Shown here piece after piece: positions 7,727 through 13,467 of a stretch of 15,113 nt of DNA (its first letter is position 1; every line of letters starts with the position of its first letter). Under the pieces are notes generated by a model. It was not told the origin of the DNA and did not search any database. It worked only from the letters and a program-made list of their open reading frames with translations. A program made the translations under genes and the position numbers. Origin of the DNA: JBFHRE01 sp041591895 (GTDB lineage Bacteria > Actinomycetota > Acidimicrobiia > Spongiisociales > ZC4RG35); contig JBFHRE010000060.1 in the NCBI GenBank assembly GCA_041591895.1, positions 1-15,113 on the forward strand, written 5' to 3'.

Positions 7727-7768
7727 CCTGGGTTCACCGTTCTGGGTTCACCGTTTCGGTTCATCATT
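7714..7768 (-). repeat. 14-base tandem repeat covering the regulator start codon
   Basis: On the minus strand, AACGGTGAACCCAG occurs twice exactly (plus coordinates 7742-7755 and 7728-7741). A degenerate copy, GATGGTGAAAACAG (7714-7727), contains the regulator's ATG, and a weaker relative is seen at 7755-7768. The period of 14 is not a multiple of three, so each copy shifts the frame. This could be an iterated binding site in the 5' leader or a remnant of duplication of the start region. Confidence 0.75.
7720..7767 (-). CDS. possible 15-aa leader ORF overlapping the regulator start
   Basis: An ATG-ATG pair at 7767-7762 (minus strand) opens a 15-codon frame, MMNRNGEPRTVNPGW, that stops at TGA 7722-7720, 4 bases inside the regulator gene. 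With the predicted transcription start near 7776, this ORF would be almost leaderless, and its termination could feed reinitiation at the regulator ATG. There is no coding evidence beyond this geometry. Confidence 0.3.
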   Translation of the reverse strand: MMNRNGEPRTVNPGW

Positions 7769-7775
7769 TTCGAGT

Positions 7776-7811
7776 CGTTCGAAGTTTATCGAACGTCTCG
7801 ATCAACATCAA
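7776..7811 (-). promoter_or_regulatory. regulator promoter with inverted repeat framing the -10
   Basis: On the minus strand, TTGATG (7811-7806) and TAAACT (7788-7783) are separated by exactly 17 bases and fit -35 and -10 elements. The -10 hexamer is itself the spacer of a perfect 7-base inverted repeat, CGTTCGA-TAAACT-TCGAACG (7776-7795). A dimeric regulator bound here would block RNA polymerase. The adjacent ArsR-type protein is the obvious candidate, giving negative autoregulation. Confidence 0.6.
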
Positions 7812-7824
7812 CCCATTTCAGGAT

Positions 7825-7834
7825 ATTCCGGAAT
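7825..7834. promoter_or_regulatory. 10-base palindrome ATTCCGGAAT
   Basis: A perfect palindrome lies 12 bases after the dienelactone hydrolase stop and 14 bases upstream of the predicted -35 of the regulator promoter. It could be a second operator or a weak 3' hairpin for the hydrolase gene. It lacks the stem length and T tract of a normal terminator. Confidence 0.3.
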
Positions 7835-7845
7835 TTCTGGAGGGC

Positions 7846-8535
7846 TCAGAGGTGGCGGTCGAAGAAGGCGAGGATCCGCGCCCAGGCGTCGTCGGCCTCC
7901 TCCGGGCGATAGCGGACTCCCAGCAGCGGCCGCCCGATGATCTTCACCAATCGATGGCCGTCGGCGTCGTTCATGAACGAATGACCGGCCTCGGGATACA
8001 GCTTGACATCGTGGTCGACCCCGGCTCTCTCCAGCGCGCCCGTCACTCGGCCGGCGTACCTGGCGAACAGCCGATCCTTCCCTCCATAAGAAGCCACGAT
8101 CGGACACGCGGCTGCCAGCCTCTCCAGGTCCTTGGGTGGCTGCCCGTAGTTGGGGGCGGCTGCTTGCACCGCACCCCGTACGCCCAGCAGGAACGCAAAG
8201 CCGCCACCCATGCAGAACCCGACCACCCCCACCGACTCCACCCCGGGTCGGTCGCCGAGCCAACCGGCCACCTCCTCGGCCCGATCGACCAGCGGCCCCT
8301 CTCCGCGCGACAGGTCCCGGGTGGCCTGGACCATGCAGCGCAGCCCTCGGTCGAAGAGTTCCGGAGCAATCGCCACATAGCCGGACGATGCCAGCCGGTC
8401 ACAGATCCGCCTGATGTCGTCGTTGAGCCCGAAGGCCTCGTGCAACACCACCACCCCACCCCGCACAGACCCGGTCGGGGACGCCAGGTATCCGGGGATG
8501 TGCCCCGATTCGAGATCGATAACCACATCTGGCAC
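7846..8535 (-). CDS. dienelactone hydrolase family protein
   Basis: A 229-residue alpha/beta hydrolase of the dienelactone hydrolase family, cytoplasmic (no signal). The cysteine nucleophile elbow GFCMGG has C108. The other triad members are D154 in YGGKDRLF and H185 in PEAGHSFMND, and E33 in HEAFGL matches the conserved Glu near the nucleophile in classical enzymes. Length matches the family (about 230-240). The frame is open far upstream, but homologues begin near PDVVIDLESG, so the GTG at 8533-8535 is chosen. It sits 6 bases after a TAnnnT -10 candidate, implying a leaderless message. The family hydrolyses lactones and esters; the natural substrate here is unknown. Its 3' end lies 119 bases before the regulator start, so it is probably a separate unit. 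Confidence 0.9.
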   Translation of the reverse strand: MPDVVIDLESGHIPGYLASPTGSVRGGVVVLHEAFGLNDDIRRICDRLASSGYVAIAPELFDRGLRCMVQATRDLSRGEGPLVDRAEEVAGWLGDRPGVESVGVVGFCMGGGFAFLLGVRGAVQAAAPNYGQPPKDLERLAAACPIVASYGGKDRLFARYAGRVTGALERAGVDHDVKLYPEAGHSFMNDADGHRLVKIIGRPLLGVRYRPEEADDAWARILAFFDRHL

Positions 8536-8541
8536 GCAGCC

Positions 8542-8547
8542 AGCGTA
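8542..8547 (-). promoter_or_regulatory. -10 element for a leaderless dienelactone hydrolase transcript
   Basis: TACGCT (minus strand) lies 6 bases before the GTG start at 8535, the spacing expected when transcription begins at the start codon. No Shine-Dalgarno is present. No convincing -35 is seen, which is common in actinobacteria. Confidence 0.4.
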
Positions 8548-8585
8548 CGCCGACGGCCGGTAACGGTGTCGGAACGGGAATCGGA

Positions 8586-8591
8586 TACCCT
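8586..8591 (+). promoter_or_regulatory. -10 candidate for the FAD oxidoreductase gene
   Basis: TACCCT fits TAnnnT and lies 10 bases before the ATG at 8602, which would leave a leader of only 3-4 bases. It is in the 66-base divergent spacer shared with the dienelactone hydrolase gene. Low information content. Confidence 0.3.
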
Positions 8592-8601
8592 CCCCGGGAA
8601 G

Positions 8602-10023
8602 ATGCCTGAATACGACGCCGTTGTGGTCGGCTCCGGGCCCAACGGCCTGACCGCCGCCATCACCGTTGCCCAAGCGGGGCGCTCGGTGCTGGTCGTCGAA
8701 GCCGCCGACACGATCGGAGGCGGTCTCCGAAGCGAAGAACTCACCGCTCCGGGTTTCGTGCATGACATCTGCTCGGCTGTCCACCCACTGGCCACCACCT
8801 CGCCGTTCATGCGGACGCTCCCATGGAATGAGCACGGGCTGGAGATGGTGTACCCCCGGCTTCCCATGGCCCATGCGCTCGCCCCCGGACGGTCGGTGGC
8901 GGTGCACCAGGACATCGATGCCACCGCGTCGGCGCTCGGCACGGACGCCCCCCGCTACCGCCGCGTGTTCCGGCGAATGGTGGACGACTGGCCCAAGCTC
9001 GAGAAGCAGGTCCTGGGCCCGCTCGTGAGCCTGCCCTCGCACCCGATCACCCTCGGCCGCTTCGGCCTTCAGGCAATTCGCCCGGCGACTCTGTCGGGGT
9101 TCAAGACCGAGGAGGCCCGGGCACTGTTCGCCGGCAACGCCGGACACTCCTTCCTCCCGCTCGATCATCCACTCACTGCTTCGTTCGGGCTGTTCCTGCT
9201 CACTGGTGCGCACCGATTCGGGTGGCCGATCGCACGAGGAGGGTCGGTCTCCATCGCTCGTGCACTGGCGTCGATCCTCGAATCTCTCGGCGGGGAGATC
9301 AAGACAGGGTGGAACGTCGCATCCCTCGACGAGCTTCCGTCGAGCAGCATCACCTTCCTCGACGTCACCCCGACCGGGCTCGCCCGGATCGCGGGCGACC
9401 GCCTGCCGCAGTCATACCACCGCAAGGCTCGACGCTTCCGCCATGGGCCGGCAGCCTTCAAGATCGACTACGCCCTCTCGGCCCCGGTTCCCTGGGCAGA
9501 TCCGACGCTGGCCGAGGCCGGAACCGTGCATCTGGGCGGCACCCTGGAAGAGATCGCCGGCGCCGAGCAAGCCGCCTGGGACGGGGTGATCCACCCCCGT
9601 CCTTTCATGCTGGTGGTACAGCCGACGATGTTCGATCCGTCCCGGGCGCCGGCGGGTCGGCACACGTTGTGGCTCTATGCCCACGTCCCGAATGGCAGCG
9701 AGGTGGATTTCACCCCGGCGATCGAGGACCGACTCGAAGCGTTCGCCCCCGGCTTCCGGGATGTCATCGAGCACCGCCATGTGATGAAGCCGGCCGATTT
9801 CGAGAGTCACAACCCGAATTACGTCGGCGGGGACATCGCCGGTGGCGCCCACACCCTGCGACAGCTCGTGTTTCGTCCGTTCGTCTCCTCCAACCCGTAC
9901 GCCACCCCGTTGGACGGCGTCTATCTGTGCTCCTCGTCGACCCCACCGGGTGCGGGAACCCACGGGATGTGTGGACACCTGGCGGCGAAGTCGGCCCTTT
10001 CGGCCCAGGCGAAACGAGGATGA
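8602..10023 (+). CDS. phytoene-desaturase-like FAD-dependent oxidoreductase
   Basis: A 473-residue flavoprotein of the phytoene desaturase/amine-oxidase-like group. The N-terminal Rossmann dinucleotide fold is YDAVVVGSGPNGLTAA with GxGxxG at G10, G12 and G15. The ribose-binding acidic residue is E33, followed by the GGGLRSEEL motif (39-47). The C-terminal FAD motif is GVYLCSSSTPPGAGTHGMCGHLAA (about 439-462). Such proteins are common in actinobacteria and often annotated NAD(P)/FAD-dependent oxidoreductase; the substrate is unknown. No carotenoid genes lie nearby, so carotenoid desaturation is not supported. The frame is open 250 codons further upstream, but that part is antisense to the hydrolase gene, so the ATG at 8602, immediately before the Rossmann motif, is the start. 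Its TGA overlaps the next ATG by four bases, implying coupled translation with the acetyltransferase. Confidence 0.9.
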   Translation: MPEYDAVVVGSGPNGLTAAITVAQAGRSVLVVEAADTIGGGLRSEELTAPGFVHDICSAVHPLATTSPFMRTLPWNEHGLEMVYPRLPMAHALAPGRSVAVHQDIDATASALGTDAPRYRRVFRRMVDDWPKLEKQVLGPLVSLPSHPITLGRFGLQAIRPATLSGFKTEEARALFAGNAGHSFLPLDHPLTASFGLFLLTGAHRFGWPIARGGSVSIARALASILESLGGEIKTGWNVASLDELPSSSITFLDVTPTGLARIAGDRLPQSYHRKARRFRHGPAAFKIDYALSAPVPWADPTLAEAGTVHLGGTLEEIAGAEQAAWDGVIHPRPFMLVVQPTMFDPSRAPAGRHTLWLYAHVPNGSEVDFTPAIEDRLEAFAPGFRDVIEHRHVMKPADFESHNPNYVGGDIAGGAHTLRQLVFRPFVSSNPYATPLDGVYLCSSSTPPGAGTHGMCGHLAAKSALSAQAKRG

Positions 10024-10724
10024 TCGACCAACTCGAGCGGACCGCTTTCAGGGCGGCCCCGGCCGCCGAGACGTTCCGCCTCGAAGGATGGTCGTGCAAC
10101 ATCGGACGAGGGGTGGTTGGCCGCATGAACTCGGTAACGACCTTCGGCTTCGAGCCGTTCGAGCTCTTCGAGACCGTCGAACAGGTCGAACGTCGCTATC
10201 GATATCGCGGACGGACCGTGCGTTTCCGTGTCACAGATCGAGACGAGAAGCTCGACGACCTCCTGGATGCCCGTGGATACGAGCGCAGCGAAGAGATCCT
10301 GGTGATGACCGGGCCGGTCGCTCCAGGTGAGGTGGTTGCCACCACCTTGCGCGGCGTGACCGCGGGCTGGTTGAGCCTCTACCGCGAGTTCCGGCCGGCG
10401 GACGAGGACCGCGCAGCCGAGATCGGTGAGAGCCTCGCCGGACTCGATCGCGACCATCTGCTGTTCGACCTGGAAGGACGGGCCGTGGGGGTGGGTGTGG
10501 TTGACGGCAGCCTGTTGGGGATCTTCGACGTGGCAGTCGATCCCACCACTCGTCGAGCCGGACTGGGAACCCGCATCACGCAGTCCATCCTGGCCTGGGG
10601 AGCCTCGAAAGGAGCCGGGACCTCCTATCTCCAGGTCGAGGACTCGAACCAAGCTGCGCTGTCTCTCTATCGGGGGATGGGTTTCGAGGAGACCTATCGC
10701 TATTGGTATCGCTCTCTTGACTGA
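10020..10724 (+). CDS. GNAT family N-acetyltransferase
   Basis: A 234-residue acetyl-CoA-dependent N-acyltransferase. The C-terminal half (about 100-234) holds the GNAT core: VAVDPTTRRAGLGTRI (171-186) is motif A with the RxxGxG pyrophosphate loop, and LQVEDSNQAALSLYRGMGFEETYRYWYR (204-231) is the typical motif B ending. The first 100 residues look like a degenerate GNAT-like or accessory N-terminal domain, as in other actinobacterial members. The start ATG overlaps the flavoprotein stop as ATGA. The substrate, whether amino acid, peptide or small molecule, is unknown. Coupling to a flavin oxidoreductase may reflect co-expression only. It converges with the DUF2237 gene, with 9 bases between stops. 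Confidence 0.88.
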   Translation: MIDQLERTAFRAAPAAETFRLEGWSCNIGRGVVGRMNSVTTFGFEPFELFETVEQVERRYRYRGRTVRFRVTDRDEKLDDLLDARGYERSEEILVMTGPVAPGEVVATTLRGVTAGWLSLYREFRPADEDRAAEIGESLAGLDRDHLLFDLEGRAVGVGVVDGSLLGIFDVAVDPTTRRAGLGTRITQSILAWGASKGAGTSYLQVEDSNQAALSLYRGMGFEETYRYWYRSLD

Positions 10725-10733
10725 CCGGGTTCC

Positions 10734-11093
10734 TCAGACCAGAGCGTGAGCCTCGAGGTCCTCGAGCCGGCAGAACTCGAGGGTTCTCTCGTGGGTCGAG
10801 ACCAAGATCACCCGGGGCGCCATCCCGGCCTCGAACGCCTGCTGCCAGCGAGAAGCACACAGGCACCAACGATCCCCGGGATCCAGTCCTTCGAATCCGT
10901 ACATCGGCATCGGGGTGGAGAGGTCATTGCCCACCGCCTTCGAGAACTCCAGGAAGTCGGCAGTCACCTCGACGCAGACCGTGTGCACTCCGAGATCCTC
11001 TGGTCCGGTGTTGCAGCAGGCATCCCGGTAGAAGCCGGTGAGCGGGTCGATCGAGCAGGGCATCATCTCGGTGCCGAGGACGTTGAGCGCCAT
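10734..11093 (-). CDS. DUF2237 family protein
   Basis: A 119-residue protein matching DUF2237 over nearly its full length. Evidence is the opening NVLGTEMMPCSIDPLTGFYRDACCNTGPEDLGVHTVC (4-40), then FLEFSKAVGNDLSTPMP, GLDPGDRWCLCASRW (69-83) and a C-terminal APRVILVSTHERTLEF strand. Six cysteines (13, 26, 27, 40, 77, 79) sit at conserved positions and could bind a metal or form disulfides. The family is common in bacteria and unstudied; no function is assigned. It starts 19 bases after the exonuclease-like gene stop on the same strand, so the two may share a transcript, although CATACT 6 bases before the ATG could be its own -10. No strong ribosome binding site is visible. Confidence 0.92.
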   Translation of the reverse strand: MALNVLGTEMMPCSIDPLTGFYRDACCNTGPEDLGVHTVCVEVTADFLEFSKAVGNDLSTPMPMYGFEGLDPGDRWCLCASRWQQAFEAGMAPRVILVSTHERTLEFCRLEDLEAHALV

Positions 11094-11112
11094 CCCGTCA
11101 GTATGCCCTGCC

Positions 11113-11985
11113 TCAGCCGCCTCTGACCGGGAGATCCCGGGTCAGGGTCGACTCGAACCCCAGCTCCTCGCACAACTCCTCGAACGCAGGGCGATCGATC
11201 CCGCGCCACTCCAGGTCTTCGAGGGTCTCGTCCATCGGCATGTCGGTTGCGAGCGTCGTGAGCGTCCGATAGAGGAGGGCCTCCGGCAGGCGCTCCCGGA
11301 GCGTCGCCGCCAGCTTCCCGGCTCCCCTCACGGACACCTCCCAGTCGTCGGCCGCCGCCGGGATGTCTTCGATGTGGCCATATCGCGCGAGCACGCCGGC
11401 TGCGGACTTCGCCCCCCACCCGGGGAGACCGGGCACCCCGTCGGCGGTGTCGCCGACCAGTGCGAGGTAGTCGGGAATCGACTCCGGCCGCACACCGAAC
11501 TTCTCGATCACGTCCGGTTCGGCATAGCGCTTCCGTTCGCGCCGGTTGAAGGTCACCACCCGCTCCCCCTCGACGCACTGCGCCATGTCCTTGTCCGGGC
11601 TGAGAATGATCACCTGGTCGACCTGATCCTTGAATCGTTCGGCGGCGGTCGCCATGGCGTCGTCTGCCTCGAAGGTCGTCGTTGCCCAGAGCACCGTTCC
11701 CATCGCTCGGAAGGCGCGCTCGACGAGCGGGAACTGGGCCCAAAGCTCGGGCTCGATGCCTTCGCCCGTCTTGTAGCCGGCGAAGAGCTCGTTGCGGAAC
11801 GATTCGATGACATGGTCGTGGGCGACACCGACATGGGTGACGTCCGGATCTGTGAGGAGGGAGAGGGTCGTTTCGATCACACCTCGAATCGCGCCGACCT
11901 GACGCCCGCCGGGGTCGACCCGTGGCGGGTAACCGAAATGGGCACGGAACAGCTCGTAGGTACCATCCAGCAGGTGAACACGCAC
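11113..11985 (-). CDS. 5'-3' exonuclease family protein (FEN/Pol I-type)
   Basis: A 290-residue stand-alone relative of the 5' nuclease domain of DNA polymerase I. The frame starts MRVHLLDGTYELFRAHFG with metal-site D7. Further acidic metal ligands are E106, D108 and D109 in TFEADDAMAT, D131 and D133 in LSPDKDMAQ, and D179 and D182 in LVGDTADGVPGLPGWGAKSA. The last runs into the helix-3-turn-helix DNA-binding motif with GxGxK. All expected catalytic carboxylates are present, so a structure-specific 5'-3' nuclease acting in repair or replication is likely. The frame is open 50 codons further upstream, but homology and a TAGAGT -10 candidate support the GTG at 11983-11985. Its 5' end overlaps the divergent plus-strand gene by 12 bases. 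Confidence 0.88.
   Translation of the reverse strand: MRVHLLDGTYELFRAHFGYPPRVDPGGRQVGAIRGVIETTLSLLTDPDVTHVGVAHDHVIESFRNELFAGYKTGEGIEPELWAQFPLVERAFRAMGTVLWATTTFEADDAMATAAERFKDQVDQVIILSPDKDMAQCVEGERVVTFNRRERKRYAEPDVIEKFGVRPESIPDYLALVGDTADGVPGLPGWGAKSAAGVLARYGHIEDIPAAADDWEVSVRGAGKLAATLRERLPEALLYRTLTTLATDMPMDETLEDLEWRGIDRPAFEELCEELGFESTLTRDLPVRGG
11961..11966 (+). promoter_or_regulatory. -10 candidate for the 106-aa protein gene
   Basis: TACCAT fits TAnnnT and is exactly 7 bases before the GTG at 11974, consistent with a leaderless transcript. It lies inside the first codons of the opposing exonuclease gene. Confidence 0.4.
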
Positions 11986-12294
11986 GACGGAGACTCTATA
12001 GAAGATCCGTGGCAGCGAGCCACCGACCAGTGGAACAACCTCGCCGGGTCGCTCAAGGCCCACTACCGGGAACTGGCCGGCGACGACGGACCAAGCCAGG
12101 AGGACGTCGCCGCGGCGCTTCGCACGTTGGGGCATGCCGCCCAGCAGGTGACCGATTCGGTCGGGCAGGCATTGCGCAATCCCGAGTCACGAGATCAAAT
12201 CAAGAGCGTTGCTTCTTCGTTCTTGGCTGCGATCGGTCGCACCATCAGCGAACTCGGCGAGGAGTTGAAGCGGGGCGGCGGCGAGGAGGAATGA
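11974..12294 (+). CDS. small helical protein, 106 aa, unknown function
   Basis: A 106-residue acidic protein, predicted almost entirely alpha-helical: WQRATDQWNNLAGSLKAHYRELAG, a DVAAALRTLGHAAQQVTDSVGQALRN helix, and an IKSVASSFLAAIGRTISELGEELKRG helix before a Gly-Glu tail. No domain is recognised with confidence; it resembles small helical proteins found widely in actinobacteria. An ATG at 11938 in the same frame is an alternative start, but it would extend the overlap with the divergent exonuclease gene to 48 bases. The GTG at 11974 lies 7 bases after a -10 candidate and is preferred. AGGAGG near its 3' end is the ribosome binding site of the DUF2905 gene, which begins one base inside its stop, so the two are coupled. 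Confidence 0.7.
   Translation: MNTHDGDSIEDPWQRATDQWNNLAGSLKAHYRELAGDDGPSQEDVAAALRTLGHAAQQVTDSVGQALRNPESRDQIKSVASSFLAAIGRTISELGEELKRGGGEEE
11993..11998 (-). promoter_or_regulatory. -10 candidate for the exonuclease gene
   Basis: TAGAGT on the minus strand fits TAnnnT and is exactly 7 bases before the GTG at 11985, mirroring the plus-strand element at 11961-11966. It lies inside the opposing small-protein gene. Confidence 0.4.
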
Positions 12295-12515
12295 TGCGGA
12301 CCGGCAACCTGATCATCGGGGTCGGCATCGCGATCGTGGTCGTCGGGCTGGCAGTGCGGCTGGGCTGGTTCGGTTGGTTCGGAAAGCTGCCGGGCGACTT
12401 CCGGTCCGAGGGCGAGCGGACCACCGTCTACTTCCCGTTCACTTCGATGCTGATCGTCAGCGTCGTCGGGTCGATCATCCTCAACCTCGTGACCCGGCTG
12501 TTCGGCGACCGGTGA
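12294..12515 (+). CDS. DUF2905 family small membrane protein
   Basis: A 73-residue membrane protein matching DUF2905. The first hydrophobic helix is NLIIGVGIAIVVVGLAVRLG (4-23). Next come a short loop with the family signature GKLPGDFRSEGERTTVYFPFTSM (30-52) and a second helix, LIVSVVGSIILNLVTRLFGDR. Both termini are probably cytoplasmic. The family is widespread and uncharacterised. Two in-frame ATGs exist; the one at 12294 has AGGAGG (12284-12289) 4 bases upstream and is preferred over the ATG at 12291, which leaves only one base. It overlaps the stop of the 106-residue gene by one base, so the pair is translated together and may act together. Confidence 0.88.
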   Translation: MRTGNLIIGVGIAIVVVGLAVRLGWFGWFGKLPGDFRSEGERTTVYFPFTSMLIVSVVGSIILNLVTRLFGDR

Positions 12516-12581
12516 GCCCTCGATCTGGCCCCGAAACGTGTTTTCGCGCGTACAGAGTGCTCTCAGTGCCCGCTGGACTGA

Positions 12582-12587
12582 TAAAAA
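12582..12587 (+). promoter_or_regulatory. -10 candidate for the sulfurtransferase gene
   Basis: TAAAAA, within the locally AT-rich ATAAAAA, ends 7 bases before the ATG at 12595. There is no clear Shine-Dalgarno, so a leaderless transcript is likely. The spacing matches the other putative -10 elements in the window. Confidence 0.4.
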
Positions 12588-12594
12588 CGGGGTT

Positions 12595-13398
12595 ATGGCA
12601 TTGATCCAAGTCGGGGAGTTGGTGGGGAGAGCGGACGCCCGGATCTGTGACGTCCGTTGGTACCTGGCCGATCCGATGCAGGGAAGACGGGAGTACGCCG
12701 AGGCCCACATTCCCGGAGCCGTCTTCGTCGACCTCGACACGGTCCTCACCGGCGATTCAGGACCCGGACGACATCCCCTGCCCACGCCGCAGGAGTTCGC
12801 CGCCGATCTCGGCGCTCTGGGGATCGGGCCCGAGACGCCGGTGGTGGCGTACGACGCCGCCGGGGGTTCGATCGCGGCCCGGCTGTGGTGGATGCTGCGC
12901 TCGATCGGACACGAGCAGGTCGCCGTTCTCGACGGCGGCATCCAGGCCTGGGTCCGGGCGGGCCATCCGGTGACCACCGAGATCCCGTCGATCACCCCGG
13001 TGGACTATCCGGCTCGAGCAGCCTGGTCCGGTGTAGCCGACGTGGAGTACGTCAAGGCCGCGGCCGGCCGCCACACCGTGATCGACGCTCGGGCGCCGGA
13101 ACGTTACCGGGGAGACTTCGAACCGATCGACCCCCGGGCAGGACACATACCGGGTGCGATCAACCTCCCCCACAGCGGAAACCTCGACCACGACGGACTT
13201 CACCTGCCGGCCGATTCACTCCGGAGGCGTTTTGCGGCCGCCACTCCCGGCACCATCGTCTACTGCGGATCCGGGATCACTGCGTGCGCCAACCTCCTGG
13301 CCTTGGACGTGGCCGGTCTCCATCGCGGCCTGTTGTACGAAGGGTCCTGGAGCGACTGGTCGTCCCATCCCGATCTCCCGGCGGCCACCGGTGAATGA
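12595..13398 (+). CDS. sseA: sulfurtransferase, 3-mercaptopyruvate type (tandem rhodanese)
   Basis: A 267-residue tandem-rhodanese sulfurtransferase that moves sulfane sulfur from a donor to a thiol or cyanide acceptor in the cytoplasm. The N-terminal rhodanese domain (about 5-125) lacks a catalytic cysteine (YDAAGG at that position), as is normal for the family. The C-terminal domain (about 145-262) has C224 in the active loop CGSGITAC. A CGSG[VI]T loop is typical of 3-mercaptopyruvate sulfurtransferases, whereas thiosulfate enzymes usually have CRKGVT; the substrate call is therefore likely but not proven. Conserved HIPGA motifs occur in both domains (38-42 and 184-188). The frame is open to 12538, but the ATG at 12595, 7 bases after a -10 candidate, fits family N-termini. 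Its TGA overlaps an ATG as ATGA, beginning the staircase before the next gene. Confidence 0.92.
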   Translation: MALIQVGELVGRADARICDVRWYLADPMQGRREYAEAHIPGAVFVDLDTVLTGDSGPGRHPLPTPQEFAADLGALGIGPETPVVAYDAAGGSIAARLWWMLRSIGHEQVAVLDGGIQAWVRAGHPVTTEIPSITPVDYPARAAWSGVADVEYVKAAAGRHTVIDARAPERYRGDFEPIDPRAGHIPGAINLPHSGNLDHDGLHLPADSLRRRFAAATPGTIVYCGSGITACANLLALDVAGLHRGLLYEGSWSDWSSHPDLPAATGE

Positions 13399-13439
13399 TT
13401 CCTACACCGCGCATCGCCCAACTGACCGCCGGCAGATGA
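13395..13439 (+). CDS. possible 14-aa linking ORF (first step of ATGA staircase)
   Basis: An ATG overlapping the sulfurtransferase TGA as ATGA opens the frame MIPTPRIAQLTAGR, which stops at 13437-13439, itself overlapping the next ATG. The peptide shows no motif. Its likely significance is as a stepping stone for terminating ribosomes, not as a functional protein. Confidence 0.3.
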   Translation: MIPTPRIAQLTAGR

Positions 13440-13453
13440 TCGCCGTCAAATGA
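13436..13453 (+). other. 5-codon minimal ORF (MIAVK), second step of staircase
   Basis: ATG at 13436 begins a five-codon frame ending in TGA 13451-13453, which overlaps the next ATG as ATGA. It is unlikely to encode a functional peptide and is listed for its position in the stop-start chain. Confidence 0.3.
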
Positions 13454-13467
13454 TCAGCAGCAGATGA
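13450..13467 (+). other. 5-codon minimal ORF (MISSR), third step of staircase
   Basis: ATG at 13450 begins a five-codon frame ending in TGA 13465-13467, overlapping the ATG at 13464 that starts the 325-residue protein. Together with the preceding ORFs, this makes four consecutive ATGA junctions. Confidence 0.3.

Noticed and set aside
6563..7912. Two long plus-strand open frames opposite the ArsR-type regulator
   Set aside because: Low-complexity Arg/Ser/Gly translations with no motif. The minus strand encodes a clear winged-helix regulator.
7852..8601. 250-codon N-terminal extension of the FAD oxidoreductase
   Set aside because: The Rossmann motif begins right after the ATG at 8602, and the extension is antisense to the dienelactone hydrolase with its catalytic triad.
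8536..9213. N-terminal extension of the dienelactone hydrolase frame
   Set aside because: It is antisense to the flavoprotein and lacks similarity to the family. The GTG at 8535 matches the usual N-terminus.
10721..10737. Hairpin between the convergent GNAT and DUF2237 stops
   Set aside because: Only 4 base pairs, which arise from facing TGA and TCA codons, and no T tract.
11038..11973. Long extension upstream of the 106-aa protein
   Set aside because: It is antisense to the exonuclease gene with all catalytic carboxylates; the composition is shadow-like.
12535..12549. Small CGAAA/TTTCG hairpin before the sulfurtransferase
   Set aside because: A 5-base-pair stem with no T run is too weak to call a terminator.
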